Shown: piece by piece, positions 26,074 through 34,122 of the stretch
Numbering within the stretch: position 1 is the stretch's first letter
Layout of the letters: each line of letters begins with the position of its first letter
NCBI GenBank assembly: GCA_947259485.1
Contig: CAMYLU010000018.1
Span: 10,292 to 74,291, forward strand
DNA: 64,000 nt
DNA from: an uncultured Gammaproteobacteria bacterium
Lineage (GTDB): Bacteria > Pseudomonadota > Gammaproteobacteria > GCA-001735895
Direction: 5' to 3'
Translations under genes and position numbers: made by a program
Notes under the pieces: model-generated
What the model saw: the letters and a program-made list of their open reading frames with translations, nothing else
Databases searched by the model: none
Told to the model about the DNA's origin: nothing

Positions 26074-27600
26074 ATGAATAACAGCAGGCCGAATATACTC
26101 GTAATCCAGGCAGACCAACTTGCAGCGAAATATATCGGGGCTTACAAAAATTCCATTGCAAGCACACCGCACATCGACTCACTGGCTTCGAGCGGGGCCA
26201 TTTTCGATTCCGCTTATACCAATTTCCCGCTATGCGCACCCTCACGTTTTTCGATGATGGCAGGTCAGCTGGCTTCGACGATAGGCGCCTACGACAACGG
26301 GGCCGAGTTTCCATCGTCGATCCCGACCTTCGCCCATTATCTGCGCAATCTCGACTACCAGACCTGCCTGGTCGGCAAGATGCATTTCGTCGGTGCCGAT
26401 CAACTGCATGGATTCGAGGAGCGGTTGACCACCGATATTTACCCGGGTGATTTTGGCTGGACCGGTGACTGGACCGAGGTCAGGCCCAGTTTTGCCAACG
26501 ATAGTGTTACCTTTACCGATGCCGGGGTTTGCCTGCGCAATGCGCAGCTCGAGTACGACGACGAAGTCTGTCATCGTGCGCGGCGCAAGATCTACGACCT
26601 GGCACGCGGCAAAGATGAACGCCCCTTCATGCTGTTCACCTCGTTCACACACCCGCACGATCCGTTTCAATGCCGACCGGAGCATTGGGATCGTTACCGC
26701 CCTGAAGACATCGATATGCCGGTGGTCAATACCGCGCAGGACGAGATGGATCCCTACAGCCTGCGGCTGATGGCACAGTATGCGTTAAAGGACCATCCTC
26801 CGACCGAGGAACAGGTGCGCGTGGCACGACACGCATATTATGGTTCGGTCAGTTACGTCGATGATCAGGTCGGGCAGTTACTCGAGGTATTGAAGGAAAC
26901 CGGGCTGTATGAAAATACCGTCATCCTGCTGACAACCGACCACGGCGAGATGCTGGGCGAGCATGGCCTCTGGTACAAGAAATCATTCTTCGAGGAAGCC
27001 TGTCGAATTCCATTGATTATCAGCCATCCACAGCTTGACCAGCGCCGTGTCAGCGCAAATGTTTCACTGGTAGACCTGCTCCCCACCCTGCTCGAAATCG
27101 CCGGCGACACGAACCAGTCGACCCTGGTCGAAGCGGTTGCGGGAAACAGCCTGTGGGGACTTGCAACCGATTCCTCGACACTATGGGATCACCCGGTATA
27201 CGCTGAAAACCTGGCCGAGGGTTCGACCACGCCGCTACTGATGGTCAAGCAGGGATCGATAAAATATGTCTACAGCGCGATCGATCCCGAACAGTTGTTT
27301 GACCTTGAAACCGATCCTCACGAGCGAATCAATCAGTTTGAGAATCCCGACTACGGAGATTCGCGCGAAGCCTTGTCGAAACTGGTTCAGCAACGGTGGG
27401 ATGTCGAAACCCTCGCGCGTGATGTCTTCGCCAGTCAACGTCGACGCCTCTTCCTGCGCGACGCGCTCGCCAAAGGCCAGCTCCACGATTGGGATTTCTC
27501 ACCGGTCGACGAACTTGAACAACACTGCCTGCGCGCCGACAAGATTTACTCGCAATGGGCCTACCAGGACATCCTGGGTTACCGGTTTCCAAAGACATGA
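26074..27600 (+). CDS. betC: Choline-sulfatase-type sulfatase
   Basis: 508 aa formylglycine sulfatase expected to release choline and sulfate from choline-O-sulfate. Modification motif Cys54-Ala-Pro-Ser-Arg in 'FPLCAPSRFSMMAGQ'. BetC-typical blocks follow: 'PTFAHYLRNLDYQTCLVGKM', 'HFVGADQLHGFEERLTTDIY', 'LEYDDEVCHRARRKIYDLAR' and 'SFTHPHDPF', and the C-terminus 'RRRLFLRDALAKGQLHDWDF' resembles the choline-sulfatase tail. GGGGGACAGG lies before ATG 26074. The stop overlaps the next amidase (ATGA). No betAB or transporter is adjacent, so specificity is inferred from sequence resemblance. Confidence 0.85.
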   Translation: MNNSRPNILVIQADQLAAKYIGAYKNSIASTPHIDSLASSGAIFDSAYTNFPLCAPSRFSMMAGQLASTIGAYDNGAEFPSSIPTFAHYLRNLDYQTCLVGKMHFVGADQLHGFEERLTTDIYPGDFGWTGDWTEVRPSFANDSVTFTDAGVCLRNAQLEYDDEVCHRARRKIYDLARGKDERPFMLFTSFTHPHDPFQCRPEHWDRYRPEDIDMPVVNTAQDEMDPYSLRLMAQYALKDHPPTEEQVRVARHAYYGSVSYVDDQVGQLLEVLKETGLYENTVILLTTDHGEMLGEHGLWYKKSFFEEACRIPLIISHPQLDQRRVSANVSLVDLLPTLLEIAGDTNQSTLVEAVAGNSLWGLATDSSTLWDHPVYAENLAEGSTTPLLMVKQGSIKYVYSAIDPEQLFDLETDPHERINQFENPDYGDSREALSKLVQQRWDVETLARDVFASQRRRLFLRDALAKGQLHDWDFSPVDELEQHCLRADKIYSQWAYQDILGYRFPKT

Positions 27601-28952
27601 AGATGCCCGGATTACGCGCCCTTGCAACGGCACTAGGCAATGGAGATACAACTTCGACCGAGTTGGTGGAACAGGCACTGGAACTGGCAAATCAGTCGAG
27701 CGCGGTATTTACCTCGATCAATGACGGGCTCCTGAACCTGGCCGCCTCGATCGACCGTGCACGCCAGAAATCACCTTCGCAGTCACCGCTTGCCGGCATT
27801 CCGATTGCACTCAAGGACCTGTTCAATGTCAGGAATGAATCCACGCTGGCAGGGTCGATGGTGCGCAGGCACTACGCGCAACCCGAGGCGCAAGATGCCG
27901 AGGTTGTAGCGCCGCTGCGCGCTGCCGGGCTGTTGTTCCTGGGTCGCACCAACATGAGCGAGTTTGCGTTCTCCGGGATCGGCAAGAATCCACATTACGG
28001 CACGCCCCTGTCAATCTGGGACCGCGAAACCGGACGCCTGCCGGGGGGTTCTTCCTCGGGCAGTGCCGTTGCCGTCGCCGAGGGTATCGTCGCCGCGGCG
28101 CTTGGCTCCGACACTGCAGGTTCCTGTCGTATCCCGGCGGCCTTTAACGGCGTGATCGGTGTTAAACCCAGCCATGGTCGCATGTCACTTGACGGGATAT
28201 TCCCGCTGTCACCGACACTGGATGCACCGGGACCCCTCGCGGTAGACGTCGATAGCTGCTTTATTCTCGATCAGCTAATGTGCGGCAAGCTGTCACCTTC
28301 CAGCACGCTGCCAGACTTGCAACCCGCGGATCTGAAAACCATGAAACTGGTGATTCCGGGTGCTCGCGTAATGGAAGACCTCGACGATCAAGTACGCGTA
28401 GCATTCGAGCGATCGGTTGAAGTACTTGCCGCGGCGGGTGTGAGTATCCAGGAGACGCCAATGCCCGTGCTCGATCATTGCGACGACCTTTTCATCGAGC
28501 GCCCCATCGTCGTCTACGAAGTTTGGCTGCACCATCGTGAAATGCTCGAACAACATCTTGATGAATACGACCCCTTCGTAGGCTTGCGCATGTCGGCCGG
28601 GGCTGAAATCAGCAGCGAAGAACAACAGCGACGATATCGTGAAAGAGAACAGATCGTCGACAGCTTTAATAAGCAGTTCGAATCACTGCAGGTCGATGCA
28701 CTGCTTTACCCGAGCGTGGCCTGCATTCCACCGGCAATCGCCGAAACCGATGACGAAGATAATGCCCGGCGCGTCAACCTGCGTTGCCTGCGTAATACCG
28801 CGACCGTCAATTATTTCGACGGCTGCTCGATGAGCCTCCCCTGCCATCAGCCAGGTGAACCCCCGGTCGGGTTAATGCTGTCTGCCGCTAACGGACGCGA
28901 CGAAAGCCTCTACCAGGTCGCGGCCGCAATCGAAGCCTCATTAAAGACCTGA
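27597..28952 (+). CDS. Amidase signature enzyme
   Basis: 451 aa amidase-signature hydrolase. The catalytic Lys is in 'PIALKDLFNVRNES', the Ser-rich loop is 'LPGGSSSGSAVAVAEG', and the nucleophile region is 'LGSDTAGSCRIPAAFNG'. ATG 27597 overlaps the sulfatase stop (ATGA), giving tight coupling; a second ATG at 27603 is possible. Its substrate may be an amide handled after or beside sulfate-ester hydrolysis, but nothing in the sequence fixes it. It is one of three diverged amidases in the window, each in a different operon. Confidence 0.85.
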   Translation: MKMPGLRALATALGNGDTTSTELVEQALELANQSSAVFTSINDGLLNLAASIDRARQKSPSQSPLAGIPIALKDLFNVRNESTLAGSMVRRHYAQPEAQDAEVVAPLRAAGLLFLGRTNMSEFAFSGIGKNPHYGTPLSIWDRETGRLPGGSSSGSAVAVAEGIVAAALGSDTAGSCRIPAAFNGVIGVKPSHGRMSLDGIFPLSPTLDAPGPLAVDVDSCFILDQLMCGKLSPSSTLPDLQPADLKTMKLVIPGARVMEDLDDQVRVAFERSVEVLAAAGVSIQETPMPVLDHCDDLFIERPIVVYEVWLHHREMLEQHLDEYDPFVGLRMSAGAEISSEEQQRRYREREQIVDSFNKQFESLQVDALLYPSVACIPPAIAETDDEDNARRVNLRCLRNTATVNYFDGCSMSLPCHQPGEPPVGLMLSAANGRDESLYQVAAAIEASLKT

Positions 28953-29076
28953 AGCCGAATCGAAGTAAAACTATCAATATAGAAATCAGGGCATTGTTGG
29001 CTTACTGCGATCCAATGCTACAGTAGCTTGCGCGATCGATGATCGGTGAAGTCGTGATCAATTTGATTTCCCCGAA

Positions 29077-29090
29077 TTGATCCAGATCAA
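29077..29090. promoter_or_regulatory. Perfect Fnr/Anr box of hemN
   Basis: TTGAT-CCAG-ATCAA. Centre 29083.5 predicts a class-II start near 29125 with -10 TAGTCT at 29112-29117. That start is one base before ATG 29126, so the transcript may be leaderless or translation may begin at ATG 29147. Confidence 0.75.
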
Positions 29091-29125
29091 AGCAAACTCG
29101 GCACCAGGAGTTAGTCTATGTACCA

Positions 29126-30538
29126 ATGTTAAGCACCTCAGTATTGATGGCCCAAGCACCCCTATTCCAGGAAGACCTGATTAGCCGTTACGACAGACCG
29201 GGGCCGCGTTATACCTCCTACCCGCCGGCAACAGAATTTCATGACCAGATCTCGGAGTCCGACTATCGTGACTGGGCCAGGTCAAGTAACGAAGAGCCGA
29301 TTCCAAAACCGTTATCGCTTTATTTTCATATTCCGTTTTGCAGCTCGATTTGCTACTACTGCGCCTGCAACAAGGTAATTACCAAGAACAAGGAACGTGC
29401 CGAGCCCTACCTGCAGGACCTGTATCGCGAAATAGAAATACAGGCCAGCCTGTTCGATCCGGATCGCGAAGTACGCCAGCTGCATTGGGGTGGCGGTACG
29501 CCGGGATTCCTGTCGCATCAGCAGTCGCAACAGTTAATGGAAAAGATTGCCAGGCATTTTAGACTGAAATCAGACAGTAATACGGATTACTCGATCGAAC
29601 TCGATCCCCGCGTCATCACAAAGGACGGGATCTCTCACCTGCGGGGACTTGGCTTCAACCGTATCAGTATCGGTGTACAGGACCTCGATGATAAAGTGCA
29701 AAAAGCGGTTAACCGGGTGCAGAGCCTGGAAACAACCTCGAGCGTAATCGATGACGCGCGTCGCCACGGTATGCGCTCCGTCAACATCGACCTGATTTAC
29801 GGCCTGCCCCACCAAACCCTGGAAAGCTTTGCCGCTACCCTCGATCGGATTATCGATCTGAACCCAGACCGGATTGCGATGTATAACTATGCCCACCTGC
29901 CACACAGGTTTCCGCCACAGCGTCGTATCCAGGCGGATGATTTACCCGATGCAGCTGAGAAACTGGCAATTCTGCACAGCGCAATCGATAAGCTATGCGC
30001 CGCGGGTTACGAGTATATCGGCATGGACCATTTCGCCCGACCCGATGACGAACTTGCGGTTGCGCAGCGCGGTGGCAGCCTGCATCGAAACTTCCAGGGA
30101 TATTCTGCCCACGCGCAGTGCGATTCGATCGGTTTCGGCGTATCTGCCATCAGTAACGTCAGCGACAACTTCAGTCAAAACACTACCAGCCTCGACTCCT
30201 ATCATGACAGCCTTGATCAGCAGCAGCTTCCGGTGGTGCGGGGATTCCAGAGCGAGGACGACGACCTGCTACGTCGCGAGATTATCCAGAGCCTGGTGTG
30301 TCATTTCCATCTCGATATGCAGCGTATTGCATCGCGCTGGGGAATCGACTTTAGCGACCACTTTGCAGATGAACTCGAACAATTGCGCGAGATGGAGCAG
30401 GACGGTTTGGTCAGGGTAACTGACAATCAGATTGTCGTGCGTGAACCAGGACGTTTGCTGGTGCGAAACATCTGCATGATATTTGACCGCTACCAACAGG
30501 AAGGCAAAAGCGGTGGGGCATTTTCCCGAACGGTTTAA
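29126..30538 (+). CDS. hemN: Oxygen-independent coproporphyrinogen III dehydrogenase
   Basis: 470 aa radical-SAM enzyme that decarboxylates coproporphyrinogen III anaerobically for haem synthesis. The Fe-S/SAM motif is Cys72-x3-Cys76-x2-Cys79 ('FCSSICYYCAC'), preceded by 'RYDRPGPRYTSYPPATEF' typical of true HemN and followed by 'HWGGGTPGFLS' and 'GFNRISIGVQDLD'. ATG 29126 is used; ATG 29147 is an alternative. An AGGAG at 29106 precedes a five-codon frame at 29118-29132 overlapping the start. An Fnr box lies upstream, and haem demand of the neighbouring cbb3 oxidase fits. Confidence 0.93.
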   Translation: MLSTSVLMAQAPLFQEDLISRYDRPGPRYTSYPPATEFHDQISESDYRDWARSSNEEPIPKPLSLYFHIPFCSSICYYCACNKVITKNKERAEPYLQDLYREIEIQASLFDPDREVRQLHWGGGTPGFLSHQQSQQLMEKIARHFRLKSDSNTDYSIELDPRVITKDGISHLRGLGFNRISIGVQDLDDKVQKAVNRVQSLETTSSVIDDARRHGMRSVNIDLIYGLPHQTLESFAATLDRIIDLNPDRIAMYNYAHLPHRFPPQRRIQADDLPDAAEKLAILHSAIDKLCAAGYEYIGMDHFARPDDELAVAQRGGSLHRNFQGYSAHAQCDSIGFGVSAISNVSDNFSQNTTSLDSYHDSLDQQQLPVVRGFQSEDDDLLRREIIQSLVCHFHLDMQRIASRWGIDFSDHFADELEQLREMEQDGLVRVTDNQIVVREPGRLLVRNICMIFDRYQQEGKSGGAFSRTV

Positions 30539-30554
30539 ACGACCGTTACTTTAG

Positions 30555-30568
30555 TTGACATGGATCAA
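30555..30568. promoter_or_regulatory. Fnr/Anr box of an orphan rightward promoter
   Basis: TTGAC-ATGG-ATCAA (one mismatch) lies 17 bp after the hemN stop. Its centre, 30561.5, is exactly 41.5 bp before a start at 30603. A -10 TACAAT at 30590-30595 is correctly placed for that start. No protein gene follows on this strand for nearly 3 kb, and a strong terminator ends at 30665. Confidence 0.65.
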
Positions 30569-30602
30569 CAAGCCGGATCCGCATCACCTTACAATCTTTT
30601 TT

Positions 30603-30665
30603 GACTCCTACTCTTAACTACATCTTAGAGTATTTAGCCGGCATCTCCCCGCCGGCTATTTTTTT
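30603..30665 (+). ncRNA. Candidate Fnr-activated small RNA (about 63 nt)
   Basis: Predicted transcript from the Fnr-box/-10 promoter to a Rho-independent terminator. Two stems are visible: TACTCT/AGAGTA at about 30609-30632, and the terminator stem TAGCCGGC/GCCGGCTA with loop AUCUCCCC and a U7 tail. The C-rich loop can pair with purine-rich ribosome-binding sites, in the manner of FnrS-like and other anti-Shine-Dalgarno sRNAs. Its 3' part is antisense to the last codons of ccoS. No ORF of sensible size lies within. It could instead be only the distal 3' end of the hemN transcript. Confidence 0.5.
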
Positions 30666-30819
30666 GCGGTTCGACAACTCGGTCCTCGTCCATCAGGATA
30701 CGATGCGCGGGACCTTCGAGGTCGTCATACTGCCCGTCTTTAACCGCCCACAATAAAATCCACACGATCACTCCGAGCAGTACCAACGAGATTGGGATCA
30801 GCAGGTAGATTATTTCCAT
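30634..30819 (-). CDS. ccoS: cbb3 oxidase assembly protein CcoS
   Basis: 61 aa single-span membrane protein needed for cofactor (haem/copper) insertion into cbb3 oxidase. The N-terminal 'MEIIYLLIPISLVLLGVIVW' is the membrane helix, followed by the family's 'LLWAVKDGQYDDLEGPAHRI'. ATG 30819 shares one base with the ccoI stop. Its 3' end is overlapped in antisense by the candidate sRNA terminator. Confidence 0.92.
   Translation of the reverse strand: MEIIYLLIPISLVLLGVIVWILLWAVKDGQYDDLEGPAHRILMDEDRVVEPQKNSRRGDAG
30635..30665 (+). terminator. Rho-independent terminator of sRNA/hemN
   Basis: Perfect 8 bp stem TAGCCGGC (30635-30642) / GCCGGCTA (30651-30658), 8 nt loop ATCTCCCC, then seven T. On the opposite strand no T-run follows the stem, so it works rightwards only. 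Confidence 0.9.
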
Positions 30820-33317
30820 TAGCGCGTCAGCCTCAATGCGTTCAAAACCACCAGTAACGAGCTTACCGACATTCCGATCGCGGCAAGCCAGGGCGCGATC
30901 AGACCCATCGCCGCGGCCGGGATCGCGCCGAAATTATACATCAGGGCCCAGCCCATATTCTGGTAAATGTTACGCTGGGTTCGAGCCGCAACAACCATTG
31001 CCTGCGCAATCGCAGGTAGATGATTCGCGGTTAACACGATATCGGCGCTCGTCTTGGCCAGCGAACTGGCACCTCCCATCGCAATCGATACGTCCGCAGT
31101 CGACAGCACCGGGGCATCGTTTACACCGTCACCGACCATTAAAACCACGGCAGATTCCTGCTGCAATGCCTGCACCGCCTCCATTTTCGAGTGCGGTGAC
31201 ATTTGTGCCCGGTAGTCCGGGATTCCGGTCAACTCGGCCACCTGGCGGGCGGCGGCGTCACCATCTCCGGTCATCAAAATCACTGATTTACCCAGGGATT
31301 GCAAATGCGTGATCAGCGTTTTCGCATCCTCGCGCAGCTCATCGACAAAGGTAAACATGGCGACTACACGATCGGCACGTGCCAGTACTACCGTGGTCAC
31401 CGCATCGGCACCAATTTCTTCGAGCCATTGGGCCGGGATCTCCGCACTGCTGTGACTGGCAATATAGTTAGCGTTGCCAATAAAGTAATCTTCGTCATCG
31501 ATGCTGGCACAGATGCCACCACCCGCGGTACTGGTAACTTGCGCAAGCTTGCGCTTTTCCAACATCCCGGCCTCCTGCACCAGCACCCTGGCCAGGGGAT
31601 GTTCGGAGTGCTGTTCGAGCGCGGCGGCAATTTGCAGGCACTGACCCCGATCGTATTCCTGGCTGCAAATGACCCGTTCAAGCCTGGGGCGGCCCCGGGT
31701 CAGCGTGCCCGTTTTGTCGAATACCACGTGGGTAACCCGGTTTAAACTCTCCAGTGCCGAACCGCGCTTGACCAGTAACCCGGCGGACTGCAACCTGCCC
31801 AGGCTGGCGCTAATGGCGGTCGGCGTCGCCAGCGATAGCGCGCAGGGACAGCTGACGATCAACACCGCAAGCGCTATCTCAAACCAACGCTCTGCATCGT
31901 GCTGCCACCAGAATACGGCGACGCTGACCACGATTAGCAATACGAAACTGATAAAACGTGCCGCCACTCGATCCGCCAGGCGTGCCAGGGGAGGCTTTTC
32001 CGCCTGCGCGCGTTCGATAGTGCGCTGGATCTCCGCCATCACGGTGTCCGCGCCGACCGACTTTACTTCCATCTGCAGCGGATTGGTCACATTGATGCTA
32101 CCGCCTAGCAAACGATCACCGACATTTTTATCGAGCGGAATACTTTCACCATTTAATAGCGATTCGTCGAGCGCGGAGAATCCCGCAATAATTTCACCAT
32201 CCGCGGGTACGGTCTCACCGGGACGTACCAACACCCGGTCGCCGATGGCAAGCGTCGCCGCCGCGACGGATTCCTCGGTGCCCCCGTCCGTCGCCAGCAG
32301 GGTTGTCACCACCGGTAGCGACTGGGCGAGTTGTTCTACCGAAGCCGCACAACGCTGACGCGCCATGTTTTCGAAGTATCGACTGGCCGATAAAAAGAAA
32401 ACGAACATGACCACGGAGTCGAAATAAATTTCTCCCTGGCCGTTGATGGTCGCCCAGGCGCTACTGGCAAAGGCGATTCCGATGGCGAGCGATACCGGAA
32501 CATCCATTCCCACCTGGCGGCGCGCCAGGTCACGTCCTGCCGAGATAAAAAAAGGCGTCGCCGAGTAAAGCATTACCGGAAGTGTCAGGCCAAGACTCAA
32601 CCAGCGAAAGAACTCCTCGAAAGAGGCTTCCATGCCCGACCAGGCACCTGCATAGAGGCTGATCGATATCATCATGACCTGCATACCAAACAATCCGGCG
32701 ACAGCAAGACGGCGCAGTTGCAGGCGCCGCTGTTGCCGGTGCAACTCCTGCTGCTGATCGGGATTATACGGCAGCGCGCGATAACCGATCTTCTGGATCG
32801 ACTGCAGAATCTTGCTGAGTTTTATTCGAGTCTCATCCCAGCGCACCAGGGCGCGTTGCGTCGCGTAGTTGACACGAACATCGGTAACCCCCGGTAACCC
32901 GGCGATGTATTGTTCGTTGAGCCAGATACAGGCCGCACAGGTAATACCTTCCAGGATCAGGCTGGCTTCACGCATGTCCGCACCAAGGGAGTGCACGAAC
33001 TGGCCCTGGATTTCCGGTACGTCATAGACTTCGGTTGCCTGCAGGAACTCCGGCACCAGACCCTGTCCGGTCGGAGAAACCTCGGTTCTGACACGGTAAA
33101 AGTTTTCATGACCGGATGCGATGATAGCCTCCACAACGGCCTGGCAGCCGTGGCAGCACATCGGCTGGTCGACACCATCGATGTTGACATAAAGGTCCAG
33201 GTCCGAGGGTACCGGCAGGCCACAATGAAAACAGTCTCTGCTGTCAGTGACGACCGATACCACATCGGTTTCGACGGAATCCTGATGAACATCTCGTTTG
33301 GCAATGGCCGACTTCAA
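30819..33317 (-). CDS. ccoI: Copper-translocating P-type ATPase for cbb3 assembly
   Basis: 832 aa P1B-ATPase (CcoI/FixI, CtpA type) that exports Cu(I) for the CuB centre of cbb3 oxidase. The N-terminal Cys-rich domain 'CFHCGLPVPSDLDLYV' and 'CCHGCQAVVEAI' precedes a heavy-metal domain 'GITCAACIW' (CxxC). Membrane CPC in 'IVSCPCALSLATPTAIS', phosphorylation site 'VFDKTGTLTRG', and 'MVGDGVNDAPVL' hinge follow. ATG 33317. Divergent from the cco structural operon, sharing an intergenic region with an Fnr box at 33393. Confidence 0.94.
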   Translation of the reverse strand: MKSAIAKRDVHQDSVETDVVSVVTDSRDCFHCGLPVPSDLDLYVNIDGVDQPMCCHGCQAVVEAIIASGHENFYRVRTEVSPTGQGLVPEFLQATEVYDVPEIQGQFVHSLGADMREASLILEGITCAACIWLNEQYIAGLPGVTDVRVNYATQRALVRWDETRIKLSKILQSIQKIGYRALPYNPDQQQELHRQQRRLQLRRLAVAGLFGMQVMMISISLYAGAWSGMEASFEEFFRWLSLGLTLPVMLYSATPFFISAGRDLARRQVGMDVPVSLAIGIAFASSAWATINGQGEIYFDSVVMFVFFLSASRYFENMARQRCAASVEQLAQSLPVVTTLLATDGGTEESVAAATLAIGDRVLVRPGETVPADGEIIAGFSALDESLLNGESIPLDKNVGDRLLGGSINVTNPLQMEVKSVGADTVMAEIQRTIERAQAEKPPLARLADRVAARFISFVLLIVVSVAVFWWQHDAERWFEIALAVLIVSCPCALSLATPTAISASLGRLQSAGLLVKRGSALESLNRVTHVVFDKTGTLTRGRPRLERVICSQEYDRGQCLQIAAALEQHSEHPLARVLVQEAGMLEKRKLAQVTSTAGGGICASIDDEDYFIGNANYIASHSSAEIPAQWLEEIGADAVTTVVLARADRVVAMFTFVDELREDAKTLITHLQSLGKSVILMTGDGDAAARQVAELTGIPDYRAQMSPHSKMEAVQALQQESAVVLMVGDGVNDAPVLSTADVSIAMGGASSLAKTSADIVLTANHLPAIAQAMVVAARTQRNIYQNMGWALMYNFGAIPAAAMGLIAPWLAAIGMSVSSLLVVLNALRLTR

Positions 33318-33392
33318 ATTAATTTCTCGCTCTTTTAACTGGCGTCAGTTCGGATGGTTGTAGTCATGATGCAACTTGAATATCATCGAAGT

Positions 33393-33406
33393 TTGATCTG
33401 GGTCAA
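33393..33406. promoter_or_regulatory. Fnr/Anr box of the cco operon
   Basis: TTGAT-CTGG-GTCAA (one mismatch). Centre 33399.5 predicts a start near 33441; -10 AATAAT at 33428-33433 fits exactly. It drives the yip1-like/ccoNOQP operon and may also influence divergent ccoI. Confidence 0.75.
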
Positions 33407-33463
33407 TACCACAACACAAGCTTATTGAATAATCCGCGCTAACTAATAACAAGATTCGGAGCC

Positions 33464-34066
33464 ATGTTTATACAGCACATCATAGGTCTGTTCACCGATC
33501 CTGCGCGTGAGTGGGAAAAAATTCGCGACCAGCAGAAAAGCGGTGAAAAATCTTCCGTTGGGCACGTTTTCATTCTAGCGTTGATACCGGCGATATCGGG
33601 ATATATCGGCACCACGCAGGTGGGCTGGCGCATCGGCGTGGGTGATCCTATCCGCATTACCGGGGACTCTGCCTTCGCCATCGCTGTCATCTATTACCTC
33701 GCCCTGCTGGTAGGCGTCTTTTCCATCGGCTGGGTGATCCACTTGCTGGGTAAAGCCTACGAAGTCGTCAAGCCCATTCCACTTTGCATTTCGCTCGCGG
33801 CCTATACTGCAACGCCCTTGTTTTTAATCGGCATCATGCAGGTTTACCCGGTGTTGTGGCTAAACATGCTGCTGGGTCTGCCGGCCCTCGCCTACACCGT
33901 ATACCTGCTGTATTCGGGGCTACCCATAATGATGGAAATACCGACCGAACGCGGTTTTCTCTACTCCTCCGCGGTACTCGCTGTCGGACTGGTAGCACTG
34001 GTTTCGCTACTCGCAATGACCGCGCTGCTCTGGGGTATGGGCCTGCAGCCAGTATTCACCTACTAA
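33464..34066 (+). CDS. Yip1-family membrane protein
   Basis: 200 aa inner-membrane protein with a Yip1-like domain and about five hydrophobic segments. Family-like blocks are 'IGLFTDPAREWEKI' at the start and 'VFILALIPAISGYIGT'. CGGAG precedes ATG 33464. It is the first gene after the Fnr box and 57 bp upstream of ccoN, so it is probably part of the oxidase operon. Its role there is unknown; it could help membrane assembly. Confidence 0.8.
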   Translation: MFIQHIIGLFTDPAREWEKIRDQQKSGEKSSVGHVFILALIPAISGYIGTTQVGWRIGVGDPIRITGDSAFAIAVIYYLALLVGVFSIGWVIHLLGKAYEVVKPIPLCISLAAYTATPLFLIGIMQVYPVLWLNMLLGLPALAYTVYLLYSGLPIMMEIPTERGFLYSSAVLAVGLVALVSLLAMTALLWGMGLQPVFTY

Positions 34067-34122
34067 TCAATAACTGTTGGATTCAACTGTTTAATGCGAA
34101 TCAAGCGTCGAGGATGCAATAG

